Origin: Glandiceps talaboti
Taxonomy: Eukaryota > Hemichordata > Enteropneusta > Spengelidae
Assembly: GCF_964340395.1 (NCBI RefSeq)
Contig: NC_135555.1
Coordinates: forward strand, 26,596,725 to 26,660,724
Reading direction: 5' to 3'
DNA: 64,000 nucleotides
This document shows positions 13,301 through 27,384 of the stretch, piece by piece. Position 1 is the first letter of the stretch; each line of letters begins with the position of its first letter. The notes beneath the pieces were generated by a model. The model was not told the origin of the DNA, searched no databases, and saw nothing but the letters and a program-made list of their open reading frames with translations. Made by a program: the position numbers and the translations under genes.

Positions 13301-16300
13301 TTAGTAATTCTATTGTCATTTAGTATCAGACAGCATCATCCTTTAGTAATTCTATTGTCATTTAGTATCAGACAGCATCATCCTTTAGTAATTGTATTGT
13401 CATTTAGTGTCAGACAGCATCATCCTCTAATAATTCTATTGTCATTTAGTATCAGACAGTATCATCCTTTAATAATTCTATTGTCATTTAGTATCAGACA
13501 GCATCATCCTGTAATAATTCTATTGTCATTTAGTATCAGACAGCATCATCCTCTAATAATTCTATTGTCATTTAGTATCAGACACCATCATCCTCTAATG
13601 ATTCTATTGTCATTTAGTATCAGACAGCATCATCCTCTAATAATTCTATTGTCATTTAGTATCAGACAGTATCATCCTTTACTAATTCTATTGTCATTTA
13701 GTATCAGACAGCATCATCCTGTAATAATTCTATTATCCTTTAGTATCAGACACCATCATCCTGTAATAATTCTATTGTCATTTAGTATCAGACAGTATCA
13801 TCCTGTAATAATTCTATTGTCATTTAGTATCAGACAGCGTCATCCTGTTGTAATTCTATTGTCATTTAGTATCAGACAGTATCATCCTGTTGTAATTCTA
13901 TTGTCATTTAGTATCAGACAGCATCATCCTTTAGTAATTCTATTGTCATTTAGTATCAGACAGCATCATCCTGAAATAATTCTATTGTCATTTAGTATCA
14001 GACAGTATCATCCTGTTGTAATTCTATTGTCATTTAGTATCAGACAGCATCAGCCTGTTGTAATTCTATTGTCATTTAGTATCAGACAGCATCATCCTGT
14101 AATAATTCTATTGTCATTTAGTATCAGACAGCATCATCCTCTAATAATTCTATTGTCATTTAGTATCAGACAGCATCATCCTCTAATAATTCTATTGTCA
14201 TTTAGTATCAGACAGCATCATCCTCAAATAATTCTATTGTCATTTAGTATCAGACAGCATCATCCTTTAATAATTCTATTGTCATTTAGTATCAGACAGC
14301 ATCATCCTCTAATGATTCTATTGTCATTTAGTATCAGACAGTATCATCCTTTAATAATTCTATTGTCATTTAGTATCAGACAGCATCATCCTGTAATAAT
14401 TCTATTGTCATTTAGTATCAGACTGCATCATCCTCTAATAATTCTATTGTCATTTAGTATCAGACAGCATCATCCTCTAATAATTCTATTCTCATTTAGT
14501 ATCAGACAGCATCATCCTCTAATAATTCTATTGTCATTTAGTATCAGACAGCATCATCCTGTAATAATTCTATTGTCATTTAGTATCACACAGTATCATC
14601 CTGTAATAATTCTATTGTCATTTAGTATCAGACACCATCATCCTGTAATAATTCTATTGTCATTTAGTATGAGACAGTATCATCCTGTAATAATTCTATT
14701 GTCATTTAGTATCAGACAGCATCATCCTCTAATAATTCTATTGTCATTTAGTATCAGACACCATCATCCTCTAATGATTCTATTGTCATTTAGTATCAGA
14801 CAGCATCATCCTTTAATAATTCTATTGTCATTTAGTATCAGACAGCATCATCCTGTAATAATTCTATTATCCTTTAGTATCAGACACCATCATCCTGTAA
14901 TAATTCTATTGTCATTTAGTATCAGACACCATCATCCTGTAATAATTCTATTGTCATTTAGTATCAGACAGCGTCATCCTGTTGTAATTCTATTGTCATT
15001 TAGTATCAGACAGTATCATCCTGTTGTAATTCTATTGTCATTTAGTATCAGACAGCATCATCCTCTAATAATTCTATTGTCATTTAGTATCAGACAGCAT
15101 CATCCTGTAATAATTCTATTGTCATTTAGTATCAGACAGCATCATCCTCTAATAATTCTATTGTCATTTAGTATCAGACAGTATCATCCTGTAATAATTC
15201 TATTGTCATTTAGTATCAGACAGCATCATCCTGTAATAATTCTATTGTCATTTAGTATCAGACAGCATCATCCTCTAATAATTCTATTGTCATTTAGTAT
15301 CAGGCAGCATCATCCTGTAATAATTCTATTGTCATTTAGTATCAGACAGTATCATCCTGTTGTAATTCTATTGTCATTTAGTATCAGACAGCATCATCCT
15401 GTAATAATTATATTGTCATTTAGTATCAGACAGCATCATCCTGTTGTAATTCTATTGTCATTTAGTATCAGACAGCATCATCCTGTAATAATTCTATTGT
15501 CATTTAGTATCAGACAGCATCATCCTTTAGTAATTCTATTGTCATTTAGTATCAGACAGCATCATCCTGTAATAATTCTATTGTCATTTAGTATCAGACA
15601 GTATCATCCTCTAATAATTCTATTGTCATTTAGTATCAGACAGCATCATCCTCTAATAATTCTATTGTCATTTAGTATCAGACAGTATCATCCTCTAGTA
15701 ATTCTATTGTCATTTAGTATCAGACAGCATCATCCTGTAATAATTCTATTGTCATTTAGTATCAGACAGCATCATCCTCTAATAATTCTATTGTCATTTA
15801 GTATCAGGCAGCATCATCCTGTAATAATTCTATTGTCATTTAGTATCAGACAGTATCATCCTGTTGTAATTCTATTGTCATTTAGTATCAGACAGCATCA
15901 TCCTCTAATAATTCTATTGTCATTTAGTATCAGACAGTATCATCCTGTAATAATTCTATTGTCATTTAGTATCAGACAGCATCATCCTGTAATAATTATA
16001 TTGTCATTTAGTATCAGACAGCATCATCCTGTTGTAATTCTATTGTCATTTAGTATCAGACAGCATCATCCTGTAATAATTCTATTGTCATTTAGTATCA
16101 GACAGTATCATCCTGTAGTAATTCTATTGTCATTTAGTATCAGACAGCATCATCCTGTTGTAATTCTATTGTCATTTAGTATCAGACAGCATCATCCTGT
16201 AATAATTCTATTGTCATTTAGTATCAGACACCATCATCCTTTAGTAATTCTATTGTCATTTAGTATCAGACACCATCATCCTCTAATAATTCTATTGTCA

Positions 16301-16548
16301 TTTAGTATCACACAGTATCATCCTGAAATAATTCTATTGTCATTTAGTATCAGACAGTATCATCCTGTAGTAATTCTATTGTCATTTAGTATCAGACAGC
16401 ATCATCCTGTTGTAATTCTATTGTCATTTAGTATCAGACAGCATCATCCTGTAATAATTCTATTGTCATTTAGTATCAGACAGCATCATCCTGTAATAAT
16501 TCTATTGTCATTTAGTATCAGATAGTATCATCCTGTTGTAATTCTATT
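10333..16548. repeat. Satellite domain B2: second cycle of B1 with 2,100-bp (50-monomer) internal copies
   Basis: B2 parallels B1 at an offset of 6,006 bp (143 monomers; gtgtcag at 5,293 versus 11,299), changing to 6,048 bp (144 monomers; 7,351 versus 13,399, and gactgcatc at 8,373 versus 14,421). Internally, gtgtcag at 11,299 and 13,399, and gactgcatc at 12,321 and 14,421, are 2,100 bp apart. B2 therefore gained one monomer per internal copy relative to B1, or B1 lost one. The tail has caggcagc twice (near 15,303 and 15,807) and aattata twice, indicating a further local duplication. A cag-to-tag change at 16,523 closes the long open frame. Confidence 0.8.
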
Positions 16549-17388
16549 GTCATTTAGTATCAGACAGCGTCATCCTCTAATAATTCTATTGTCATTTAGT
16601 ATCAGACAGTATCATCCTCTAATAATTCTATTGTCATTTAGTATCAGACACCATCATCCTCTAATGATTCTATTGTCATTTAGTATCAGACAGCATCATC
16701 CTGTAATAATTCTATTGTCATTTAGTATCAGACAGCATCATCCTCTAATAATTCTATTGTCATTTAGTATCAGACAGCATCATCCTGTAATAATTCTATT
16801 GTCATTTAGTATCAGACAGCATCATCCTGTAATAATTCTATTGTCATTTAGTATCAGACAGCATCATCCTGTAATAATTCTATTGTCATTTAGTATCAGA
16901 CAGCATCATCCTCTAATAATTCTATTGTCATTTAGTATCAGACACCATCATCCTCTAATAATTCTATTGTCATTTAGTATCAGACAGTATCATCCTGTAA
17001 TAATTCTATTGTCATTTAGTATCAGACAGCATCATCCTGTAATAATTCTATTGTCATTTAGTATCAGACAGCATCATCCTTTAGTAATTCTATTGTCATT
17101 TAGTATCAGACAGTATCATCCTATAATAATTCTATTGTCATTTAGTATCAGACAGCATCATCCTTTAGTAATTCTATTGTCATTTAGTATCAGACAGCAT
17201 CATCCTGTAATAATTCTATTGTCATTTAGTATCAGACAGCATCATCCTGTAATAATTCTATTGTCATTTAGTATCAGACAGCATCATCCTGTAATAATTC
17301 TATTGTCATTTAGTATCAGACAGTATCATCCTATAATAATTCTATTGTCATTTAGTATCAGACAGTATCATCCTGTAATAATTCTATT

Positions 17389-18144
17389 GTCATTTAGTAT
17401 CAGACACCATCATCCTGTAATAATTTTATTGTCATTTAGTATCAGACAGCATCATCCTGTAATAATTCTATTGTCATTTAGTATCAGACACCATCATCCT
17501 GTAATAATTTTATTGTCATTTAGTATCAGACAGCATCATCCTGTAATAATTCTATTGTCATTTAGTATCAGACAGTATCATCCTGTAATAATTCTATTGT
17601 CATTTAGTATCAGACAGTATCATCCTGTAATAATTCTATTGTCATTTAGTATCAGACACCATCATCCTGTAATAATTTTATTGTCATTTAGTATCAGACA
17701 GCATCATCCTGTAATAATTCTATTGTCATTTAGTATCAGACACCATCATCCTGTAATAATTTTATTGTCATTTAGTATCAGACAGCATCATCCTGTAATA
17801 ATTCTATTGTCATTTAGTATCAGACAGTATCATCCTGTAATAATTCTATTGTCATTTAGTATCAGACAGTATCATCCTGTAATAATTCTATTGTCATTTA
17901 GTATCAGACAGTATCATCCTGTAATAATTCTATTGTCATTTAGTATCAGACACCATCATCCTGTAATAATTTTATTGTCATTTAGTATCAGACAGCATCA
18001 TCCTGTAATAATTCTATTGTCATTTAGTATCAGAAACCATCATCCTGTAATAATTTTATTGTCATTTAGTATCAGACAGCATCATCCTGTAATAATTCTA
18101 TTGTCATTTAGTATCAGACAGTATCATCCTGTAATAATTCTATT
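17389..18144. repeat. Mini higher-order repeat of 6 and 7 monomers (252 and 294 bp)
   Basis: Monomers with both ccatcatcctg and aatttta lie at 17,389, 17,473, 17,641, 17,725, 17,935 and 18,019. The order ccatc, gcatc, ccatc, gcatc, gtatc, gtatc repeats with six monomers (17,389-17,640), then seven with one extra gtatc (17,641-17,934), then a partial third copy. The 18,019 monomer has a private c-to-a change giving cagaaacca. Confidence 0.85.
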
Positions 18145-18396
18145 GTCATTTAGTATCAGACAGCATCATCCTTTAGTAATTCTATTGTCATTTAGTATCA
18201 GACAGCATCATCCTGTAATAATTCTATTGTCATTTAGTATCAGACAGCATCATCCTTTAGTAATTCTATTGTCATTTAGTATCAGACAGCATCATCCTGA
18301 AATAATTCTATTGTCATTTAGTATCAGACAGCATCATCCTCTAATAATTCTATTGTCATTTAGTATCAGACAGCATTATCCTTAAGTAATTCTATT

Positions 18397-21300
18397 GTCA
18401 TTTAGTATCAGACAGCATCATCCTCTAATAATTCTATTGTCATTTAGTATCAGACAGCATCATCCTCTAATAATTCTATTGTCATTTAGTATCAGACAGT
18501 ATCATCCTGTAATAATTCTATTGTCATTTAGTATCAGACAGTATCATTCTCTAATAATTCTATTGTCATTTAGTATCAGACAACATCATCCTGTAATAAT
18601 TCTATTGTCATTTAGTATCAGACACCATCATCCTGTAATAATTCTATTGTCATTTAGTATCAGACAGCATCATCCTGTAATAATTCTATTGTCATTTAGT
18701 ATCAGACAGCATCATCCTGTAATAATTCTATTGTCATTTAGTATCAGACACCATCATCCTCTAATAATTCTATTGTCATTTAGTATCAGACACCATCATC
18801 CTCTAATAATTCTATTGTCATTTAGTATCAGACAGCATCATCCTTTAGTAATTCTATTGTCATTTAGTATCAGACAGCATCATCCTGTAATAATTCTATT
18901 GTCATTTAGTATCAGACAGTATCATCCTGTAATAATTCTATTGTCATTTAGTATTAGACAGCATCATCCTCTAATAATTCTATTGTCATTTAGTATCAGA
19001 CAACATCATCCTCTAATAATTCTATTGTCATTTAGTATCAGACAACATCATCCTCTAATAATTCTATTGTCATTTAGTATCAGACAACATCATCCTGTAA
19101 TAATTCTATTGTCATTTAGTATCAGACACCATCATCCTCTAATAATTCTATTGTCATTTAGTATCAGACAGTATCATCCTCTAATAATTCTATTGTCATT
19201 TAGTATCAGACAGCATCATCCTCTAATAATTCTATTGTCATTTAGTATCAGACAGTATCATCCTTTAATAATTCTATTGTCATTTAGTATCAGACACCAT
19301 CATCCTGTAATAATTCTATTGTCATTTAGTATCAGACAGCATCATCCTCTAATAATTCTATTGTCATTTAGTATCAGACACCATCATCCTCTAATAATTC
19401 TATTGTCATTTAGTATCAGACAGTATCATCCTCTAATAATTCTATTGTCATTTAGTATCAGACACCATCATCCTGTAATAATTCTATTGTCATTTAGTAT
19501 CAGACAGCATCATCCTCTAATAATTCTATTGTCATTTAGTATCAGACACCATCATCCTCTAATAATTCTATTGTCATTTAGTATCAGACACTATCATCCT
19601 CTAATAATTCTATTGTCATTTAGTATCAGACACCATCATCCTCTAATAATTCTATTGTCATTTATTATCAGACAGTATCATCCTTTAATAATTCTATTGT
19701 CATTTAGTATCAGACAGCATCATCCTGTAATAATTCTATTGTCATTTAGTATCAGACAGCATCATCCTCTAATAATTCTATTGTCATTTAGTATCAGACA
19801 GTATCATCCTCTAATAATTCTATTGTCATTTAGTATCAGACAGCATCATCCTCTAATAATTCTATTGTCATTTAGTATCAGACACCATCATCCTCTAATG
19901 ATTCTATTGTCATTTAGTATCAGACACCATCATCCTCTAATAATTCTATTGTCATTTAGTATCAGACAGCATCATCCTCTAATAATTCTATTGTCATTTA
20001 GTATCAGACAGCACCATCCTCTAATAATTCTATTGTCATTTAGTATCAGACACCATCATCCTCTAATGATTCTATTGTCATTTAGTATCAGACAGCATCA
20101 TCCTGTAATAATTCTATTGTCATTTAGTATCAGACAGCATCATCCTCTAATAATTCTATTGTCATTTAGTATCAGACAGCATCATCCTGTAATAATTCTA
20201 TTGTCATTTAGTATCAGACAGCATCATCCTGTAATAATTCTATTGTCATTTAGTATCAGACAGCATCATCCTGTAATAATTCTATTGTCATTTAGTATCA
20301 GACAGCATCATCCTCTAATAATTCTATTGTCATTTAGTATCAGACACCATCATCCTCTAATAATTCTATTGTCATTTAGTATCAGACAGCATCATCCTGT
20401 TGTAATTCTATTGTCATTTAGTATCAGACAGCATCATCCTGTAATAATTCTATTGTCATTTAGTATCAGACAGCACCATCCTCTAATAATTCTATTGTCA
20501 TTTAGTATCAGACAGCATCATCCTCTAATAATTCTATTGTCATTTAGTATCAGACAGCATCATCCTCTAATAATTCTATTGTCATTTAGTATCAGACAGC
20601 ATCATCCTGTAATAATTCTATTGTCATTTAGTATCAGACAGCATCATCCTCTAATAATTCTATTGTCATTTAGTATCAGACACCATCATCCTCTAATGAT
20701 TCTATTGTCATTTAGTATCAGACAGCATCATCCTGTAATAATTCTATTGTCATTTAGTATCAGACAGTATCATCCTGTAATAATTCTATTGTCATTTAGT
20801 ATCAGACAGCATCATCCTGTAATAATTCTATTGTCATTTAGTATCAGACAGCATCATCCTTTAGTAATTCTATTGTCATTTAGTATCAGACAGTATCATC
20901 CTATAATAATTCTATTGTCATTTAGTATCAGACAGCATCATCCTTTAGTAATTCTATTGTCATTTAGTATCAGACAGCATCATCCTGTAATAATTCTATT
21001 GTCATTTAGTATCAGACAGCATCATCCTGTAATAATTCTATTGTCATTTAGTATCAGACAGCATCATCCTGTAATAATTCTATTGTCATTTAGTATCAGA
21101 CAGCATCATCCTGTAATAATTCTATTGTCATTTAGTATCAGACAGTATCATCCTATAATAATTATATTGTCATTTAGTATCAGACAGCATCATCCTCTAA
21201 TAATTCTATTGTCATTTAGTATCAGACAGCATCATCCTGTAATAATTCTATTGTCATTTAGTATCAGACAGTATCATCCTATAATAATTATATTGTCATT

Positions 21301-21882
21301 TAGTATCAGACAGCATCATCCTCTAATAATTCTATTGTCATTTAGTATCAGACAGTATCATCCTTTAGTAATTCTATTGTCATTTAGTATCAGACAGTAT
21401 CATCCTATAATAATTCTATTGTCATTTAGTATCAGACAGCATCATCCTTTAGTAATTCTATTGTCATTTAGTATCAGACAGCATCATCCTGTAATAATTC
21501 TATTGTCATTTAGTATCAGACACCATCATCCTGTAATAATTTTATTGTCATTTAGTATCAGACAGCATCATCCTGTAATAATTCTATTGTCATTTAGTAT
21601 CAGACAGTATCATCCTGTAATAATTCTATTGTCATTTAGTATCAGACAGCATCATCCTTTAGTAATTCTATTGTCATTTAGTATCAGACAGCATCATCCT
21701 GTAATAATTCTATTGTCATTTAGTATCAGACAGCATCATCCTTTAGTAATTCTATTGTCATTTAGTATCAGACAGCATCATCCTGAAATAATTCTATTGT
21801 CATTTAGTATCAGACAGCATCATCCTCTAATAATTCTATTGTCATTTAGTATCAGACAGCATTATCCTTAAGTAATTCTATT
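18397..21882. repeat. Type A higher-order unit, 83 monomers (3,486 bp)
   Basis: The unit lies between the TAA-bearing monomers at 18,355 and 21,841. It contains a single gtattagac monomer (18,943), then caacatcat monomers, the tttattatcag monomer (near 19,660), the shared module with cagcaccat (near 20,011 and 20,471) and the tail. Compared with the 104-monomer units it lacks the internal 27-monomer duplication and has six extra monomers near 21,100-21,420, so 83 = 104 - 27 + 6. Confidence 0.85.
21127..21378. repeat. Local 3-monomer (126-bp) duplication
   Basis: The unusual monomer combining gtatcatcctataat with aattata occurs at 21,127 and again at 21,253, 126 bp apart, followed in both cases by a gcatc/ctaat monomer. 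I did not see this combination elsewhere in the window. It accounts for part of the six extra monomers of the 83-monomer unit. Confidence 0.75.
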
Positions 21883-23016
21883 GTCATTTAGTATCAGACA
21901 GCATCATCCTCTAATAATTCTATTGTCATTTAGTATCAGACAGCATCATCCTCTAATAATTCTATTGTCATTTAGTATCAGACAGTATCATCCTGTAATA
22001 ATTCTATTGTCATTTAGTATCAGACAGTATCATTCTCTAATAATTCTATTGTCATTTAGTATCAGACAACATCATCCTGTAATAATTCTATTGTCATTTA
22101 GTATCAGACACCATCATCCTGTAATAATTCTATTGTCATTTAGTATCAGACAGCATCATCCTGTAATAATTCTATTGTCATTTAGTATCAGACAGCATCA
22201 TCCTGTAATAATTCTATTGTCATTTAGTATCAGACACCATCATCCTCTAATAATTCTATTGTCATTTAGTATCAGACACCATCATCCTCTAATAATTCTA
22301 TTGTCATTTAGTATCAGACAGCATCATCCTTTAGTAATTCTATTGTCATTTAGTATCAGACAGCATCATCCTGTAATAATTCTATTGTCATTTAGTATCA
22401 GACAGTATCATCCTGTAATAATTCTATTGTCATTTAGTATTAGACAGCATCATCCTCTAATAATTCTATTGTCATTTAGTATCAGACAACATCATCCTCT
22501 AATAATTCTATTGTCATTTAGTATCAGACAACATCATCCTCTAATAATTCTATTGTCATTTAGTATCAGACAACATCATCCTGTAATAATTCTATTGTCA
22601 TTTAGTATCAGACAGCATCATCCTGTAATAATTCTATTGTCATTTAGTATCAGACACCATCATCCTGTAATAATTTTATTGTCATTTAGTATCAGACAGC
22701 ATCATCCTGTAATAATTCTATTGTCATTTAGTATCAGACAGTATCATCCTGTAATAATTCTATTGTCATTTAGTATCAGACAGCATCATCCTTTAGTAAT
22801 TCTATTGTCATTTAGTATCAGACAGCATCATCCTGTAATAATTCTATTGTCATTTAGTATCAGACAGCATCATCCTTTAGTAATTCTATTGTCATTTAGT
22901 ATCAGACAGCATCATCCTGAAATAATTCTATTGTCATTTAGTATCAGACAGCATCATCCTCTAATAATTCTATTGTCATTTAGTATCAGACAGCATTATC
23001 CTTAAGTAATTCTATT
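21883..23016. repeat. Type A higher-order unit, 27 monomers (1,134 bp), deletion derivative
   Basis: The left part matches the start of the 104-monomer units (cagtatcattct at 22,009, gtattagac at 22,429, three caacatcat monomers). From about 22,605 it matches their end, through ccatc with aatttta to the TAA-bearing monomer at 22,975. The missing middle is exactly 77 monomers (104 - 27 = 77), as expected for one in-register deletion or unequal exchange. Confidence 0.87.
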
Positions 23017-26000
23017 GTCATTTAGTATCAGACAGCATCATCCTCTAATAATTCTATTGTCATTTAGTATCAGACAGCATCATCCTCTAATAATTCTATT
23101 GTCATTTAGTATCAGACAGTATCATCCTGTAATAATTCTATTGTCATTTAGTATCAGACAGTATCATTCTCTAATAATTCTATTGTCATTTAGTATCAGA
23201 CAACATCATCCTGTAATAATTCTATTGTCATTTAGTATCAGACACCATCATCCTGTAATAATTCTATTGTCATTTAGTATCAGACAGCATCATCCTGTAA
23301 TAATTCTATTGTCATTTAGTATCAGACAGCATCATCCTGTAATAATTCTATTGTCATTTAGTATCAGACACCATCATCCTCTAATAATTCTATTGTCATT
23401 TAGTATCAGACACCATCATCCTCTAATAATTCTATTGTCATTTAGTATCAGACAGCATCATCCTTTAGTAATTCTATTGTCATTTAGTATCAGACAGCAT
23501 CATCCTGTAATAATTCTATTGTCATTTAGTATCAGACAGTATCATCCTGTAATAATTCTATTGTCATTTAGTATTAGACAGCATCATCCTCTAATAATTC
23601 TATTGTCATTTAGTATCAGACAACATCATCCTCTAATAATTCTATTGTCATTTAGTATCAGACAACATCATCCTCTAATAATTCTATTGTCATTTAGTAT
23701 CAGACAACATCATCCTGTAATAATTCTATTGTCATTTAGTATCAGACACCATCATCCTCTAATAATTCTATTGTCATTTAGTATCAGACAGTATCATCCT
23801 CTAATAATTCTATTGTCATTTAGTATCAGACAGCATCATCCTCTAATAATTCTATTGTCATTTAGTATCAGACAGTATCATCCTTTAATAATTCTATTGT
23901 CATTTAGTATCAGACACCATCATCCTGTAATAATTCTATTGTCATTTAGTATCAGACAGCATCATCCTCTAATAATTCTATTGTCATTTAGTATCAGACA
24001 CCATCATCCTCTAATAATTCTATTGTCATTTAGTATCAGACAGTATCATCCTCTAATAATTCTATTGTCATTTAGTATCAGACACCATCATCCTGTAATA
24101 ATTCTATTGTCATTTAGTATCAGACAGCATCATCCTCTAATAATTCTATTGTCATTTAGTATCAGACACCATCATCCTCTAATAATTCTATTGTCATTTA
24201 GTATCAGACACTATCATCCTCTAATAATTCTATTGTCATTTAGTATCAGACACCATCATCCTCTAATAATTCTATTGTCATTTATTATGAGACAGTATCA
24301 TCCTTTAATAATTCTATTGTCATTTAGTATCAGACAGCATCATCCTGTAATAATTCTATTGTCATTTAGTATCAGACACCATCATCCTCTAATAATTCTA
24401 TTGTCATTTAGTATCAGACAGTATCATCCTCTAATAATTCTATTGTCATTTAGTATCAGACAGCATCATCCTCTAATAATTCTATTGTCATTTAGTATCA
24501 GACACCATCATCCTCTAATGATTCTATTGTCATTTAGTATCAGACACCATCATCCTCTAATAATTCTATTGTCATTTAGTATCAGACAGCAACATCCTTT
24601 AGTAATTCTATTGTCATTTAGTATCAGACAGCATCATCCTGTAATAATTCTATTGTCATTTAGTATCAGACAGTATCATCCTGTAATAATTCTATTGTCA
24701 TTTAGTATTAGACAGCATCATCCTCTAATAATTCTATTGTCATTTAGTATCAGACAACATCATCCTCTAATAATTCTATTGTCATTTAGTATCAGACAAC
24801 ATCATCCTCTAATAATTCTATTGTCATTTAGTATCAGACAACATCATCCTGTAATAATTCTATTGTCATTTAGTATCAGACACCATCATCCTCTAATAAT
24901 TCTATTGTCATTTAGTATCAGACAGTATCATCCTCTAATAATTCTATTGTCATTTAGTATCAGACAGCATCATCCTCTAATAATTCTATTGTCATTTAGT
25001 ATCAGACAGTATCATCCTTTAATAATTCTATTGTCATTTAGTATCAGACACCATCATCCTGTAATAATTCTATTGTCATTTAGTATCAGACAGCATCATC
25101 CTCTAATAATTCTATTGTCATTTAGTATCAGACACCATCATCCTCTAATAATTCTATTGTCATTTAGTATCAGACAGTATCATCCTCTAATAATTCTATT
25201 GTCATTTAGTATCAGACACCATCATCCTGTAATAATTCTATTGTCATTTAGTATCAGACAGCATCATCCTCTAATAATTCTATTGTCATTTAGTATCAGA
25301 CACCATCATCCTCTAATAATTCTATTGTCATTTAGTATCAGACACTATCATCCTCTAATAATTCTATTGTCATTTAGTATCAGACACCATCATCCTCTAA
25401 TAATTCTATTGTCATTTATTATCAGACAGTATCATCCTTTAATAATTCTATTGTCATTTAGTATCAGACAGCATCATCCTGTAATAATTCTATTGTCATT
25501 TAGTATCAGACACCATCATCCTCTAATAATTCTATTGTCATTTAGTATCAGACAGTATCATCCTCTAATAATTCTATTGTCATTTAGTATCAGACAGCAT
25601 CATCCTCTAATAATTCTATTGTCATTTAGTATCAGACACCATCATCCTCTAATGATTCTATTGTCATTTAGTATCAGACACCATCATCCTCTAATAATTC
25701 TATTGTCATTTAGTATCAGACAGCATCATCCTCTAATAATTCTATTGTCATTTAGTATCAGACAGCACCATCCTCTAATAATTCTATTGTCATTTAGTAT
25801 CAGACACCATCATCCTCTAATGATTCTATTGTCATTTAGTATCAGACAGCATCATCCTGTAATAATTCTATTGTCATTTAGTATCAGACAGCATCATCCT
25901 CTAATAATTCTATTGTCATTTAGTATCAGACAGCATCATCCTGTAATAATTCTATTGTCATTTAGTATCAGACAGCATCATCCTGTAATAATTCTATTGT

Positions 26001-27384
26001 CATTTAGTATCAGACAGCATCATCCTGTAATAATTCTATTGTCATTTAGTATCAGACAGCATCATCCTCTAATAATTCTATTGTCATTTAGTATCAGACA
26101 CCATCATCCTCTAATAATTCTATTGTCATTTAGTATCAGACAGCATCATCCTGTTGTAATTCTATTGTCATTTAGTATCAGACAGCATCATCCTGTAATA
26201 ATTCTATTGTCATTTAGTATCAGACAGCACCATCCTCTAATAATTCTATTGTCATTTAGTATCAGACAGCATCATCCTCTAATAATTCTATTGTCATTTA
26301 GTATCAGACAGCATCATCCTCTAATAATTCTATTGTCATTTAGTATCAGACAGCATCATCCTGTAATAATTCTATTGTCATTTAGTATCAGACAGCATCA
26401 TCCTCTAATAATTCTATTGTCATTTAGTATCAGACACCATCATCCTCTAATGATTCTATTGTCATTTAGTATCAGACAGCATCATCCTGTAATAATTCTA
26501 TTGTCATTTAGTATCAGACAGTATCATCCTGTAATAATTCTATTGTCATTTAGTATCAGACAGCATCATCCTGTAATAATTCTATTGTCATTTAGTATCA
26601 GACAGCATCATCCTTTAGTAATTCTATTGTCATTTAGTATCAGACAGTATCATCCTATAATAATTCTATTGTCATTTAGTATCAGACAGCATCATCCTTT
26701 AGTAATTCTATTGTCATTTAGTATCAGACAGCATCATCCTGTAATAATTCTATTGTCATTTAGTATCAGACAGCATCATCCTGTAATAATTCTATTGTCA
26801 TTTAGTATCAGACAGCATCATCCTGTAATAATTCTATTGTCATTTAGTATCAGACAGTATCATCCTATAATAATTCTATTGTCATTTAGTATCAGACAGC
26901 ATCATCCTCTAATAATTCTATTGTCATTTAGTATCAGACAGTATCATCCTATAATAATTCTATTGTCATTTAGTATCAGACAGCATCATCCTGTAATAAT
27001 TCTATTGTCATTTAGTATCAGACACCATCATCCTGTAATAATTTTATTGTCATTTAGTATCAGACAGCATCATCCTGTAATAATTCTATTGTCATTTAGT
27101 ATCAGACAGTATCATCCTGTAATAATTCTATTGTCATTTAGTATCAGACAGCATCATCCTTTAGTAATTCTATTGTCATTTAGTATCAGACAGCATCATC
27201 CTGTAATAATTCTATTGTCATTTAGTATCAGACAGCATCATCCTTTAGTAATTCTATTGTCATTTAGTATCAGACAGCATCATCCTGAAATAATTCTATT
27301 GTCATTTAGTATCAGACAGCATCATCCTCTAATAATTCTATTGTCATTTAGTATCAGACAGCATTATCCTTAAGTAATTCTATT
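23017..27384. repeat. Type A higher-order unit, 104 monomers (4,368 bp), copy 1
   Basis: This is the first of two tandem, nearly identical units. It contains an internal 27-monomer (1,134-bp) duplication: gtattagac monomers are at 23,563 and 24,697, and the second block is introduced by the rare cagcaacatcct monomer at 24,571. The first internal block has tttattatgag (near 24,283) where the second has tttattatcag. It ends in the TAA-bearing monomer at 27,343. Confidence 0.92.

Noticed and set aside
797-16525. A 5,242-residue open frame, and similar ones at 41-787, 16,547-18,385, 18,395-21,871, 21,881-23,005, 23,015-27,373, 27,383-31,741 and 31,751-50,209
   Set aside because: All are the same stop-free frame of a 42-bp satellite. 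They start at TTG, end where a monomer variant makes TAA or TAG, contain only the 14-residue repeat, and have no flanking gene structure. I did not annotate them as CDS.
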